Shown here in pieces: positions 42,277-52,612 of a DNA stretch of 64,000 nt. This stretch comes from Semisulcospira habei. Taxonomy: Eukaryota > Mollusca > Gastropoda > Semisulcospiridae. The notes under the pieces are model-generated. The model searched no databases, had not been told where the DNA came from, and saw only the letters and a program-made list of their open reading frames with translations. Made by a program: the position numbers and the translations under genes. The stretch lies in assembly GCA_036245525.1 (NCBI GenBank), contig BTPG01000003.1, positions 214,170,449 to 214,234,448 of the forward strand, read 5' to 3'. Position 1 is the first letter of the stretch; every line of letters starts with the position of its first letter.

Positions 42277-43675
42277 TGAACAAGGAACCATGACAGTCAA
42301 TAGGAGATACATGCTGATAGAGGATGTTCTATATTTCTTGTCTCATCCTGATGATGAACCAGTAGCCAGATTGTATGTTCCGTCTCACTTGGTAGAGTAC
42401 GTAGTCAGACAGTACCATGACGAAAATGGTCACTTAGGAATAGACAAGACGCATGACACAGTCAGCAGAAAGTATTACTGGCCTAACATGTACAAACAAC
42501 TGTATGAATATGTTAGTGGGTGTGTCATCTGTCAGTCTAGAGTGTTACAAAAGAAAAGGGCCCCCGTACAGGAAATGGACATTCCTCCATACCCATTCGC
42601 TAAGTTGTCATTGGACTTGGCAGGTCCGTTTGACCGCTCCCTTAGCGGGAATCGCTATGTCATAGCATTCATCTGTCATCTGACAGGTTGGGTAGAGGCG
42701 TTCCCTGTACCAGATAAAACGCCGCAGTCAGTGGTACAGCTGCTCGTAGAAGACATTCTACCCAGACATGGCTGTCCATTGCAGATAGTATCAGACAATG
42801 GATCTGAGAATGTGAATAGGGTTATGGCAGAAACGCTGGCAGAACTGAACATAGACCATGTCACGACCAGTCTTTATCATCCACAGTCCAATGCTAAAGT
42901 CGAACGTTTTCACAGAACTTTTAACGACATTCTGTCCAAAAAGATACAAGAGGATTTTTCGACATGGGACGTGCATATTAACCAGGTACTAGCAGCTTAT
43001 AGGGTTTGTGTTTCGGAAACTACGCAGGAATCTCCTTTCTTTTTACTGTACGGTCGCGATCCAGTGCTACCGTTAGATAACATCCTTAGACCCCGAAGAA
43101 AATACGCTGGTGAAGAGTTTCACAAGATAGCGCTTGAACAGCAACACAAGGCCTTCACCCAGGTATATCGGCGAATTAAGAAAGCACAGAAGAAAGGGGC
43201 TAAGTATGCTAATAGAGGTGTACAGCCTGTCGAGATTAAGGTCGGTGATCCAGTGTACCTTCGTAATCACCGTAGACACAATAAGTTAGACAGTAAGTGG
43301 AGGTCGCACTATAGAGTGGTGGAACAATTGTCGCCTGTCACATTCAGGGTACGACATCAACTAGATGGCACTGAGGTCAGTTCACACGCTGAACACTTGC
43401 GGATAGCCAAAATTAGCGAGTGGCCTATTCCAAAAGCCAGGGGGAGAACATTACGTAAAGCCACACAGGTTGTAGCTCCAGAATCATCTGATAGCGACAG
43501 TGACGATGCAGTAGGGCAAGAGAACGCACGAGACAGACTGACTAGGGGGGTGCGAAAAGAGCGTGAGAATTCTTCATCCGAGGAGGACGTTCCGTTAATG
43601 GAGCTAAGAAAGCGCCTAAAGACAAGAGAGAAAAGATCACTCTCAGCAGTAAACGTTAGTTGTAACAAGGTTTGA
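42260..43675 (+). CDS. pol: Pol: integrase and C-terminal tail (frame-offset)
   Basis: The frame opens at 42260. It holds an HHCC zinc domain (HLGIDKTH ... CVICQ, about residues 53-90) and the catalytic core: LDLAGPF (Asp), IVSDNGSE (Asp) and KVERFHRTF (Glu), the DDE triad. A C-terminal DNA-binding-like region has KVGDPVYLRNHRRH and KWRSHYRVVEQLSPVTFRV (GPY/F-like). There is no chromodomain. An acidic-basic tail follows and is cut at 43675 by a retroposon; its remaining 43 codons lie at 44071-44201. Integrase inserts the cDNA; a 4-bp target duplication matches the element's flanks. Confidence 0.92.
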   Translation, partial: RTLLISEQGTMTVNRRYMLIEDVLYFLSHPDDEPVARLYVPSHLVEYVVRQYHDENGHLGIDKTHDTVSRKYYWPNMYKQLYEYVSGCVICQSRVLQKKRAPVQEMDIPPYPFAKLSLDLAGPFDRSLSGNRYVIAFICHLTGWVEAFPVPDKTPQSVVQLLVEDILPRHGCPLQIVSDNGSENVNRVMAETLAELNIDHVTTSLYHPQSNAKVERFHRTFNDILSKKIQEDFSTWDVHINQVLAAYRVCVSETTQESPFFLLYGRDPVLPLDNILRPRRKYAGEEFHKIALEQQHKAFTQVYRRIKKAQKKGAKYANRGVQPVEIKVGDPVYLRNHRRHNKLDSKWRSHYRVVEQLSPVTFRVRHQLDGTEVSSHAEHLRIAKISEWPIPKARGRTLRKATQVVAPESSDSDSDDAVGQENARDRLTRGVRKERENSSSEEDVPLMELRKRLKTREKRSLSAVNVSCNKV

Positions 43676-44054
43676 TTGATTGATTGTACATTGCTTAACG
43701 TCCCGACAGCAACAAGGCTTTCTCAGGACGTGCCTGCACTGCTTGTGAAAAAAACTAAACAGAAAATTGAATGTATGTCGCCAGCCGGTCAAATACGTTA
43801 AATAAACCTACAACATGGGGCCTAAATAAAGCTAAGACCATTTAGCAACACACATCCAACATCAAGAGCTACAGGCAGTGCAGACAGTAGGGAGAGTTTT
43901 AAAAAGGCAAATACAGGTGAATGGACAAAGGGTAGCCAGAAACACATGCCCCAGAATAGAGAGAAAAACCCACCCTGTGGGGCTGACCAGGGTGACCCTG
44001 GGAACTAAAAAATACCTAACCCCACCCAAGTCCCCCAAGGCAGACCCGGGTGGG
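43671..44054 (-). mobile_element. 384-bp retroposon (AATC tail) with 16-bp TSD, inside pol
   Basis: Flanked by GTTAGTTGTAACAAGG at 43655-43670 and 44055-44070. On the minus strand it ends with GGGACGTTAAGCAATGTAC followed by (AATC)3, a short tandem-repeat tail typical of SINEs. I see no clear tRNA-like box A/B head. It is the same family as the interrupted copy at 18419-19805. It separates the last codons of the pol tail from the rest and must be younger than the LTR element. Confidence 0.88.
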
Positions 44055-44070
44055 GTTAGTTGTAACAAGG

Positions 44071-44201
44071 GCACATCAGACAGTTCTGATGATGGGGAGA
44101 TCGACGACAATTGTTCGATTCAGCCTAGTTTACAGACTAATGGGGTTAGGGAAATTCTTGAAGCGATACTGACTATTCTGCCAAAGAAGGCTTCAAATTA
44201 G
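44071..44201 (+). pseudogene. Displaced C-terminal end of pol
   Basis: After the retroposon the pol tail resumes in register with the sequence before the target duplication: an acidic SDSSDDGEIDD stretch, then a short helical end and a stop (44199-44201). Its function is unknown. It is now disconnected. Confidence 0.8.
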
Positions 44202-44395
44202 AAATGCGACTCTCAGACGGTATCTGGGAGAGGACTATTGTAATGTGTAAATCATGAAGCATGATTTGAGTTTTGTCAGAGACAGTGGTATAAGTCTCTG
44301 GTGATATCTCGTATGTTGCAGACAACAACAAGATGAAGTTTTTTTTTATAGTCTGATAGTATTGGGGCTAGCGCAGGGTTTAAATATTAATCACA

Positions 44396-45145
44396 ATGTC
44401 GTATTTCAAAAACTTGATGAAGTTACCACTAGTAACTGGAGATTCAGGTCGGCCTGCGCCAGAATCAATGACGGCTCAGTATGACTTAGAATCCACAACA
44501 ATAGCAGTAGACGCGCAACGTACGCGGTTCGCGCTCCTTACGGAAGCTGAACTTGAAGCTTGTTCCAAACCCTTGATAGGATTCGGTGCGATTCGAAGTG
44601 CAATATATCCTATGAACATTAATCAGTTTTGTGTTACGGCGCTGTTTTTAAACAATTCAGACGAAATTGCAACACACGGCCAAACAAAGGTCAAGTTGGG
44701 TACAGTGTTACCTATGGCACCGTATATAATGGATGGGCTATGGGTCATTAGTAATCATAGTCCACTAAAGATGAGTATTAGTTGTCACGGTAAAGGGGTC
44801 ACGTACCAACAAATCAACCCACCATTATCGCTAATCCGCCTCAATGAATCATGTACGGCTATTAGTGATAGATTGATGTTAACCCCTTACTACCAGCAAG
44901 AGAGCCAGTATCAGGTGGAAGACAAATTGATAGGATGGATGGAAAACTATGCATTTTCCAATATAACGATATGGAAACCATTTCATAGCGCTTTACCAGA
45001 CTACGATCTCATCTCTTTGTCCAAAGAGCTAGATGAAATTAAGAAAATGCCAATGGATCATCTAATTGCTCGACTTCAGAGCGATTCGTTAAGCCAAAAC
45101 AAGAATGGGCGATATGGAAACAGATCATCATTGGTTCTATCGTAG
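44396..45145 (+). pseudogene. Env-like glycoprotein fragment (ectodomain part)
   Basis: A 249-codon frame after pol. It resembles the C-terminal ectodomain of env-like proteins in gypsy-type elements: FALLTEAELEACSKP, KVKLGTVLPMA, DGLWVISN, spaced cysteines and a LSKELDEIKKM amphipathic helix near the end. Env proteins mediate membrane fusion in errantivirus-like elements. The frame lacks a signal peptide and much of the usual N-terminal half. An ATG at about 44330 followed by a T-run is out of frame. A one-base shift near 45120-45145 puts the membrane anchor in another frame. It is therefore defective as read. Confidence 0.65.
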
Positions 45146-45492
45146 GGACAGTTGTAGTGATCATAATTCGAGTAGGGTGTATACAATATAAAAAGAAAAC
45201 TAGCGCATGGTTTGGCTCCATACTATCACGACTCAGGAAGGGTGAACGTGAGGTCACTGTGCCTACGTTGATTTCGGCGGCTGTGCAATCAGCAGACGTG
45301 AATGACGTCGCAAGGGCGAAGGACTCTACGCCGATGATGGAGGGAGGAGTGCAGTTACTCCCCGCCTCGAACGTTGTCAAGTTTACCCGTCGTTGGGGAA
45401 ACCAAGGATCAACGTGTTGCGATCCAGGAAGAATCGTGAAGAATAACGAACACATGTGCAAAGACATAACCGAGTCGACGATTTTGATGTGA
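45146..45492 (+). pseudogene. Env-like membrane anchor and cytoplasmic tail (frame-offset)
   Basis: The frame overlaps the end of the ectodomain frame and starts with a strongly hydrophobic Ile/Val-rich segment of about 20 residues (about 45121-45180). A Tyr-Lys-Lys-Lys stop-transfer run follows, then a roughly 100-residue hydrophilic tail ending at 45490-45492. A single-pass anchor right after the ectodomain helix is what an env protein needs, which supports the env reading. The frame break prevents a continuous protein. Confidence 0.6.
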
Positions 45493-45689
45493 ACATTTAT
45501 GGGCGTGATTACGCCGGACAATAATAATTTTTAATAAGGAGTGATCGATTTAAATAAGCGGTCATTCCGAAAAATGATGTATTTTGTGGATAACATGTTT
45601 AATTGTTTGAAATGATGTTGTTGTCTGAATATTGTGTAATGAAAAAAAAAACGAATCTTGTGAATTAAGATTCCTTTTTTTTTTCGGGT

Positions 45690-45704
45690 AGGTTTGGGAG
45701 GAGT
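45690..45704 (+). promoter_or_regulatory. Candidate polypurine tract
   Basis: A purine-rich stretch (GTAGGTTTGGGAGGAG) directly before the 3' LTR start, the usual plus-strand primer position. Confidence 0.6.
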
Positions 45705-46896
45705 TGTTACACTATAAGTGTATACGACCAATATCACGGTCGGGTAATTTTATAATTTCCCTTGATATGAAAATAACGAGGGTATAATTAGTACCACGGG
45801 CTCACGTGGAGTTGACAAGTGGCCGGCCCTACTAAGCTGGGACTAATGAATAAATAATGAGCCCTCGTTAGTAGTGAGGAACACAGACTCCTGCTGACAA
45901 AGAATAATTATGAGAGTCAGTAATAGGTTACTGGTCAGCTAAGATCAGAGGACGCTGGCCACCATAATAGATGTGGAATAATTAGGAGAGACAGTAATGG
46001 GTCCCTGGTCAGCTAAGATCAGAGGACGCTGGCCACCATAACAGATGTGAAATAATTAGGAGAGACAGTAATGGGTCCCTGGTCAGCTAAGATCAGAGGA
46101 CGCTGGCCACCATAATAGATGTGGAATAATTATGAGAGACAGTAATGGGTTCCTTTGATAGCTAGGATCAGAGGACGCTGGCCACCATAATAGATGTGGA
46201 ATAATTAGGAGAGACAGTAATGAGTTCCTTTGATAGCTAGGATCAGAGGACGCTGACCAGCATAATAGATGTGGAATAATTATGAGAGACAGTAATGGGT
46301 CCCTGGTCAGCTAGGATCAGAGGGCGCTATCCACCAGAGCAGATGGGGGATAGATTATGGGCGACAGTAATAGCTCCTTTGACAGATAGGGTCAGGGGAC
46401 GCTGGCCACCATGATAGATGTGGAATAATATGGGTGACAGTAATAGCCCCTTTGACTAGTTGAGACAAAGGGGCGATGCCCTCGGCCAGAACGGGTATAT
46501 ATATTGGGGGTAAACACCAGAACGGGAGAGCTCACAACGAAGAAAACGAGATAGAGAGAGAGCTCGCACAATGACCAGAACGAGAGAGCTCACAACGAAG
46601 AAAACGAGATAGAGAGAGAGCTCGCACAATGACCAGAACGAGAGAGCTCACAACGAAGGGAACGAGATAGATAGAGAGTACACAACGAAGAGAGTGAGAT
46701 AGATAGATAGAGGGAGCTGAGAAGCGAGAGACCGAGCTCCGGTATTTTCGCCATTTTAGTATGCCATGCTAGTAGGTTGGTTGTGCCCAACCTATTAGAC
46801 CCACGATGACCAAGAAATAAAACTCTTCTGGAAACACTCTTGTCTGGCTGCGTCTTCCATCTACAACACCTTGCGTGTGGCTGCGGTAGTGTAACA
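45705..46896 (+). repeat. 3' LTR (1,192 bp)
   Basis: Nearly identical to the 5' LTR. It has one GA-rich unit of about 60 bp fewer and a 2-bp deletion after the AATAAA signal (46816-46821). A few point differences are visible, e.g. GACTGGTTGAG versus GACTAGTTGAG. Confidence 0.95.
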
Positions 46897-47034
46897 CTAG
46901 GTATCTTTCGCCCCCCAATCGGACTCTTGTTAGCCGTGATTGGTCTTTCCTCTTGCCTTGAAGAAGGGTGGGTATGTTGTTAAGTACCCTTGTGAGATTT
47001 TTCCGTCTCCCTCTTTTGGTCTGGTGGAATTCTT

Positions 47035-47460
47035 TTACCCATAGTTTTTGAAAGGCGGGTCTGAGTGCATTGGACCTCTCGTTAGTAGGTTGAAGAAGGT
47101 CGATTCTTGATCGAGGCCTTTCTCCGCTACTCTGTCTGCACTTTCATTGCCTGGGATCCCCACGTGGGAGGGGACCCACATGATTTTGATCGTTTTACCG
47201 TGATCTGCGAGTTCTGCTGCTTGTACTCTAATCAGGTATGTTAGGTCTTCTATGAATGAGTCTAGGTTTTGGATCGCTTGGATTGCTGACAGCGAGTCCG
47301 TCACTATGAGTATGTGTTTGTTTTTCTGTAGGTCACTCTTTATTGCCTTATAAGCTCCTAGGATGGCCGTGAGTTCAGCTGTGAAGACCGCTGAGTGATC
47401 TGGTAGCTTTATGGCCCGGTCCGATTTGTTGGGGACGTGGATACCTAGTCCGGTTGCGTG
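47035..47460 (-). CDS. I-like LINE RNase H domain
   Basis: On the minus strand an IYTDGS motif lies near 47490. Then come HVPNKSDRAIKLP, VFTAELTAILGAYKAI (Glu), VTDSLSAIQAIQNL (Asp) and MWVPSHVGIPGNESAD (His/Asn/Asp block). These are the RNase H catalytic landmarks. It continues ORF2, but a frame change at an A-run (plus-strand T-run 47520-47530) separates them. The end is in frame with the CCHC part at 36985-37200 once the LTR element is taken out. Confidence 0.85.
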   Translation of the reverse strand, partial: HATGLGIHVPNKSDRAIKLPDHSAVFTAELTAILGAYKAIKSDLQKNKHILIVTDSLSAIQAIQNLDSFIEDLTYLIRVQAAELADHGKTIKIMWVPSHVGIPGNESADRVAEKGLDQESTFFNLLTRGPMHSDPPFKNYG

Positions 47461-50459
47461 GGTGGTTGGGTCATGGGACCCGTCTGTATAGATGAGTGCG
47501 TAGTTTTTGTATGTAGTGTTTTTTTTTTTATGTCAAACTCCATTTTCATTTTGGGCCCGTCTACTGTTTTCTGATACTTAGTTAGGTCCAGATCTACTTC
47601 TATTTGTGGGAGTCTCCATGGTGGCGCCTTTATTTGTATGATCGGTGTTCTGCTTGGTAGTTTTAGGTTTATAGAGGCTTCGATTTCCTGGACTACGGTT
47701 TTTATTTGTGGTGTTTGGTTGCGTTTGCCTCTGGTTTTGTGGTCAGTGGTGAGAGTGAATTTGGCCGGGTGGTCTTCTGGCATACATACTGTTTTATAAT
47801 ATAGGTTAGCCGCTCTTTCCTTTATTATGAGCGTTATGGGTTTTTGCCCACTCTCTTCCAGTACAAGCAGGTTTGGGGTGTGTCTGGGGACCCCCAGGGC
47901 CACTTTCAAGGCGTCCGCTTGTACTGACATCAGCTTTTTGGTTTGACTTTTATTTAGGTTGGTAAGTAGTGGGGCTGCGTAGAGTAGTCTGGACATTACG
48001 AAGGCGTGATATAGGTTTAGGAGTGATTTGGGGTCAGTGCCCCAGTCTGCTCCGCTGACCTTGCGCATTAGGTTTATTCCTTTCCTGGCAGACTGGCATA
48101 TTTGTTCAATATACGGTGTCCAATTGTTGTTTTTTGTGAATGTTACTCCTAGGAATTTGATGCTTTGGCCATATTCTATCTCTGTTTTACCAATTTGTAA
48201 TTTGGGGATCGGAGCTTTCACTTGGTATTTTGGACTTTGGTTGGTCCTAAATATAACTGCTTGGGTTTTAATGGGGGAAATTTTGAGGCCTGCTCTTACT
48301 AGCCAATTTTCTATTCTTGTTAGGTCTTGTTGGAATTCCTGGAATCCTACTAATTCCCATTTAAACTTTCTTTGTCTGCTCTTGATTTTTCCTATTAGTG
48401 AGGTGTCGTCGGCTAATTGCATTATTTTATTATGCCTGACGACGTGCTGTAGGCCTGTGAGCAGGAGTGTGAATAGGATGGGGCTTAGTACCGATCCTTG
48501 TGGTACCCCGTTGTCTAAAGTGTGTTCTTTAGATATCGAATTACCTATTCTTACTGTTATTTTTCGGTCTGCCAGGAAGCTTTTGACAAAGTTATACATT
48601 TTGTTTGTTATTTCGAGGTCGCTCAGTCTGCTAAGTAGTTTTTCGTGCCAAACCATGTCATAGGCTTTCTCTATGTCGAGGCAGATTCCTATGAGTTCGG
48701 TTCCCCTCTCTCGGTGGGTATTTAAGATCTCTTGTTGTAAGGTAGTTAGGTGGTCAAGTGTACTGCGCTTTTTCCTAAATCCACTTTGCTGTGGGGGTAG
48801 GATGTGGTGTTTATCGCAGTGGGACATAAGTCTGTGTTTGAGTATTTTTTCTAGTGTTTTGCCCAGCTGGGATGTTAGTGCGATGGGCCTATAGCTGTAA
48901 GTTTGGTGAGTTGGTTTTCCTGGTTTCGGGAGGGGAAAGACTAGCGCTTTTTTCCACTGAGTGGGGAATATTCCTTTTGAGTAGATGTCGTTGAACAGGG
49001 TAACTATGGCTCTTTGCATGGAGGGGTGACTTTTTTGTATCATCTCGTATGTGATTAGGTCTATGCCGGGGGCTTTACCTTTCCCTGCGGTTCTTAATGC
49101 TTGGATTAGTTCTAAGGTCGTTATTTCGTTATCTAGCTCATAATTGTTTGTCTGGGGTGGTTGTTCGAAGCAGGTACTCAAATGGGGTTTGAGGTCCCTG
49201 AATTCTGGTGTTAAGTTGTCATTTGAGCTAGCTTGGCTAAATGTGTGGGCTAGTATTTCTGCTTTTTCTTGGTCCGTGGCATACACTCTGTTTTCTGTTT
49301 TAAGGGATAGCATGCTAACTCTCGGGCCATTGTTGATGGCTTTGATTTTATCCCAGCTTTCTTTAATCTTAGTGTTGATATTAACTGATTCTGTGAAGGC
49401 ATGCCAGTCTTCCTTCTTGGCTTCTTTAATCGTGCGATCTGCTATGGTTTTGGCACGTTTGTATTCCATTCTATTTTCGGGCGTTTTGTGTTTTTTCCAG
49501 ATTTGGAGCTTTCTTTTTCTGTTTCTTACTTCTCGATCACAGGCCTTGGTCCACCAGGATTTCCCTAGCTTTCCAATATCAGATCTGCCAGGTGTGCATT
49601 CCGTGACTGGTCTGATAATGTGGTCTGTGATGTGGGCCGTTTTATCGTCAATGTTGTGGTTCTCATCCCAGTTTGGGGTAAGCCTAGTTATTTCGTGGTA
49701 TGTTTCCCAGTCTGTTCGTTTGGTGTTGATTTTTTTCGGGGCTCCTGGGTTTGGTGGTAGGGTACTTTGGCTTTTATCATTGATTGTTATTAGGATCGGA
49801 AAATGGTCACTTCCTAGATTGTCACTATTTACTTGCCATTGGGTTTCCACGGCGATGGTGTTGGTGGTTATGGCTATGTCTAGTGCATTCATGATGTCAC
49901 TGCTCCCCTGGGCGAACATGTGAGTGGGTTCGCCTGTATTTAGGATACATCGTTGGGTCTCATTTATTGCTGTTTCTAGTTTTTTCCCTGCTGCGTCTGC
50001 TGTTACTTGGTTTTCGTCCCATTGCGGGCTTTTGGCGTTAAAGTCCCCTACCACTATGTCCCCTGCCAGTAGTAGGTCTTTAAGATGTTCTATTGGTATT
50101 TGGTTATAGACTCTTTCGTTTGGGATGTAGGCGTTTACTATTTTGAGTTTGCGGTTTGTGTGTGTGGTTATTTCTCCTATTATAGCCTCTATGTGTGGGT
50201 TTAGAGTGTGAGTGATTTCTGTGATTGGTATTTCGGTTTTAGAGTAGATGGCTACGCCTCCTCCTCGTTGGTTTGTCCTACTTTTATAAATTGGTGGGTA
50301 GTTATACCCGTTTATTGGGGGGGGGGGGGGGTATCCCGGAAACTCGTCTCCTGGAGGGCGAGGATTTCCGGTGGGTTTGGGGTTAACCAATTTTTGAATT
50401 CATCTAATTTGGAATAGAGGAACCTGCAGTTCCATTGGAGGATGTGGAGGCCTGCCATC
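47445..50459 (-). CDS. I-like LINE ORF2: endonuclease and reverse transcriptase
   Basis: The natural start is probably the ATG at about 50457, which gives AGLHILQWNCRFLYSKLDEF and immediately follows ORF1. A C-run (plus-strand G-run 50319-50331) shifts the frame, after which 980 codons are open from 50390. The endonuclease has RGGGVAIYSK, VNAYIPNE, VVGDFNAKSPQW and SDHFPILI. The RT (about residues 420-700) has KGKAPGIDLITYEMI, YRPIALTSQLGKTLEK, ICLDIEKAYDMVWH, GVPQGSVLSPILFTLLL and LADDTSLI (the first Asp of the pair preceded by A). The frame ends early at an A-run before RNase H. Confidence 0.9.
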
Positions 50460-51584
50460 TTAGGTTAGTGATGCGAGTAATTCTTGGAGGTATCCCAGGA
50501 ACGTGGCGAGTTCTGCCTCGTTACCCGTCGTTCGTATGCTTTCTATTTGGATTCTTCCCCACCTCATGGCCCACATTTGGAATCGGTGACGCGCGAACCC
50601 GGCCTGGGGGGCCAACCCGACCCGGCCCGGTTCCCCCTCCTCCTCCGCCGGTTGGGCTTGTCTGTATATTTCTGACACACTTCCCCATGGGAGGAAGGGG
50701 GGGACGGCCATGGCCGGTCCGTCCATCCCCATTCCAGTCCACTCGCGCGCCGCCACCTGTTGTTGCTGGTGTCTATTAGTTGGTTGGTTTGGTGGAGGTT
50801 GCGGGCGCTGGGGCGGTTGGATGAGATTGGGTTGGTTGTTTGTGTTAGGGGTTGTTTGCCTAATTGGCTGTGTGTTTTTTGGTTGCTCTCCTTGTTGTTC
50901 GGTGTTTCCGGGCATGTTCTGGTTTGGGGTATCTGTTCCCGTTTGACTGTTGCGTGGTGGGGGGTTAGGTTGTTTACGGTTTTTGTTCCCTGTTGTGGGG
51001 TCTGCTCGATTTGCGGTTTCTAGGTCCTGTGTGTTTTGGGTTTGTCTGTTGTTGTTATCGGGGTCCTTCAATTTTGGTTGCGGGCGGGGTTGCGCCTGGG
51101 AGGGCCACCAGTCACTGAGTGCTTCGGTGTAGGATTTGACTCCCAAACTGGCGACGCGGGCTGCTTTATTATGTCGTTTCTGGAGCACACAGCCCCCGTA
51201 GTGGGCCGCGTGCCCCTTGTCGCCGCAGTTTGGACACTCAAACTCTTTTTGGTCACTCCGTGTACACTTAGTGGTCTTGTGGGCCTCTCCGCACTTGGCG
51301 CACCGCACTGTGTTGTGACATGATTGGGTGGGGTGGCCGAACCGCTGGCAGTTTCTGCACATCAGTGCCTTCCCTCGGAACCTATCTACCTGTAGGATTT
51401 CCCCTCCTATTTTGACCGTTTTGGGGAGAGTTTCCTCTGGGAATTGAACCAAGATTGCCCTACTCGCCTGGCCATTTCTGTTGGTAAGGCGTTTGAGCAC
51501 TCTGGCTCGGGGGTGATATTTCTTAATCTCTGTTTCAACGTATGGGAGTTCTTCCTCTGGGTGAATGAGTTTAAGGACTCCCAT
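50460..51584 (-). CDS. I-like LINE ORF1, C-terminal part with three zinc knuckles
   Basis: 374 codons. A PRE_C2HC-like RNA-binding region (VLKRLTNRNGQASRAILVQF) is followed by CRNCQRFGHPTQSC, CAKCGEAHKTTKC and CPNCGDKGHAAHYGGC. A Gln/Asn/Pro-rich low-complexity tail with many PQP and TNQP runs comes next. Gag-like ORF1 proteins of I and Jockey elements bind RNA to form RNPs. The N-terminal part lies in the adjoining frame (51767-52303). The offset coincides with a plus-strand T-run at 51771-51779. Confidence 0.85.
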   Translation of the reverse strand: MGVLKLIHPEEELPYVETEIKKYHPRARVLKRLTNRNGQASRAILVQFPEETLPKTVKIGGEILQVDRFRGKALMCRNCQRFGHPTQSCHNTVRCAKCGEAHKTTKCTRSDQKEFECPNCGDKGHAAHYGGCVLQKRHNKAARVASLGVKSYTEALSDWWPSQAQPRPQPKLKDPDNNNRQTQNTQDLETANRADPTTGNKNRKQPNPPPRNSQTGTDTPNQNMPGNTEQQGEQPKNTQPIRQTTPNTNNQPNLIQPPQRPQPPPNQPTNRHQQQQVAAREWTGMGMDGPAMAVPPFLPWGSVSEIYRQAQPAEEEGEPGRVGLAPQAGFARHRFQMWAMRWGRIQIESIRTTGNEAELATFLGYLQELLASLT

Positions 51585-51599
51585 AGCTTTGATTTGGGC

Positions 51600-52303
51600 C
51601 TTTCTGTCTTTTGGTGGGTTTGGAATCGAGCATGTTACTCGGATTGTCCCGATTTGCTTTTTGCTTATTTGAATTTCCTCGGTCGCACATGCTATCAGGA
51701 TGCGCTTCCCGTGGAGGATCCTACGTGTGTTGACTGGGGGGCTGATTGTTTCTGATATCAGCTCATTTAGTTTTTTTTTATAGGCATGAAGAAGAGGTCC
51801 GGTTCCTCGTTGGCCGGGGTGATCAAGACGGGAAAGGAGAAAAATTTTTGTTCTCGTTTCTGTTGAACGCGTTTTCGCGGTTGGCGGTAGCGTACTTTCA
51901 TATATGTTTGTTCATCGTCCGAATCTGAGTCAAGGTCTGCGTTCTCTACCTCATTGCCTTGGGGAAGGTTTTCCTCAGTTTCGGTTTGGTCGCTTGCATT
52001 GTTCTCATGGGTTTCATGAGATTTTATTAGTGTCTGTGCCCCAGCGGCGTATGAGCGTGTTAGTGGTCTCGCCCCCAGCGGGAGGTTCCCATTGTCCGCT
52101 AGGCGGTTGGGGCCGGTTGACCTTTTGTTGCCTTTCTGGCTGCCATCTTGGCTTGGCCCTGCTTTGTTTGGCTTTGGGGCGCCATCTTGGCCATTGGCGC
52201 CATCTTGGCCATTGTTCGCGCTCGAGTTTGAATCCGACTGGTAGCCATCTTGGTGCTCAGTCGGATTCGAATTCGAATTTGAATGGCCCTCCTGTGAGGC
52301 CAT
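51600..52303 (-). CDS. I-like LINE ORF1, N-terminal part
   Basis: It starts at ATG 52303. Residues 1-110 are polar and Gln/Asn/Ser-rich (HSNSNSNPTEHQDGYQSDSN), then ARPLTRSYAAGAQTL, an acidic LDSDSDDEQTYMKVRYR and a basic QPRKRVQQKREQKFF. A stop at 51767 comes just after a lysine run encoded by an A-run. Past it, in the shifted frame, similarity to an ORF1 middle part (LINELISETISPP) is readable to 51600. This is probably one protein with the 50460-51584 part. Confidence 0.7.
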
Positions 52304-52369
52304 TTTGTCCTTGAGCCAGCCCTGACTCCAATTTAATCGTAGGAATAGGCGTACGATAATATACTGGTT

Positions 52370-52612
52370 TGGGCGTAAATAAAAAATCTGCTTATTTAAG
52401 CGTAAGATAGAAGACTGGTTTCAAGCGTAAGAAACAGACTGGTTTTTGAGCATAAGAAACAGAGATCGGTTTCAAGCATAAGAAACAGACTGGTTTTTAA
52501 GCGTAAGCAACAGAGACAGGCTTCAAGCACAAGAAACAGACTGGCCTCAAGCGTAAGAAACAGGCTGGTTTGTTTGTCAATAGACTGGTTTCAAGCGTGC
52601 GAAACAGAATGT
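52370..52612. repeat. ~25-bp minisatellite upstream of I-like LINE ORF1
   Basis: About nine units built on GCGTAAGAAACAGACTGGTTTCAA (plus strand), 24-27 bp each, ending 60 bp before the ORF1 ATG region. Its position matches the 5' leader/promoter of the minus-strand LINE. Confidence 0.9.

Larger units (their letters stand above)
37201..46896 (+). mobile_element. Ty3/gypsy-type LTR retrotransposon with env-like ORF
   Basis: A 9,696-bp element with two LTRs starting TGTTACACTA and ending TAGTGTAACA (perfect 10-bp inverted ends), flanked by a 4-bp target duplication CTAG (37197-37200, 46897-46900). Inside are a leader, gag, pol (protease-RT-RNase H-integrase), an env-like frame and a polypurine tract. 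The LTRs differ by only a handful of substitutions plus one tandem-repeat unit, so the insertion is recent. It lies antisense to the I-like LINE it interrupts. It is now broken by frameshifts and by a retroposon at 43671-44054. Confidence 0.95.

Noticed and set aside
48028..49923. Plus-strand ORFs of up to 259 codons over the I-like LINE
   Set aside because: Antisense shadows of ORF2 on the minus strand, which carries the endonuclease and RT motifs.
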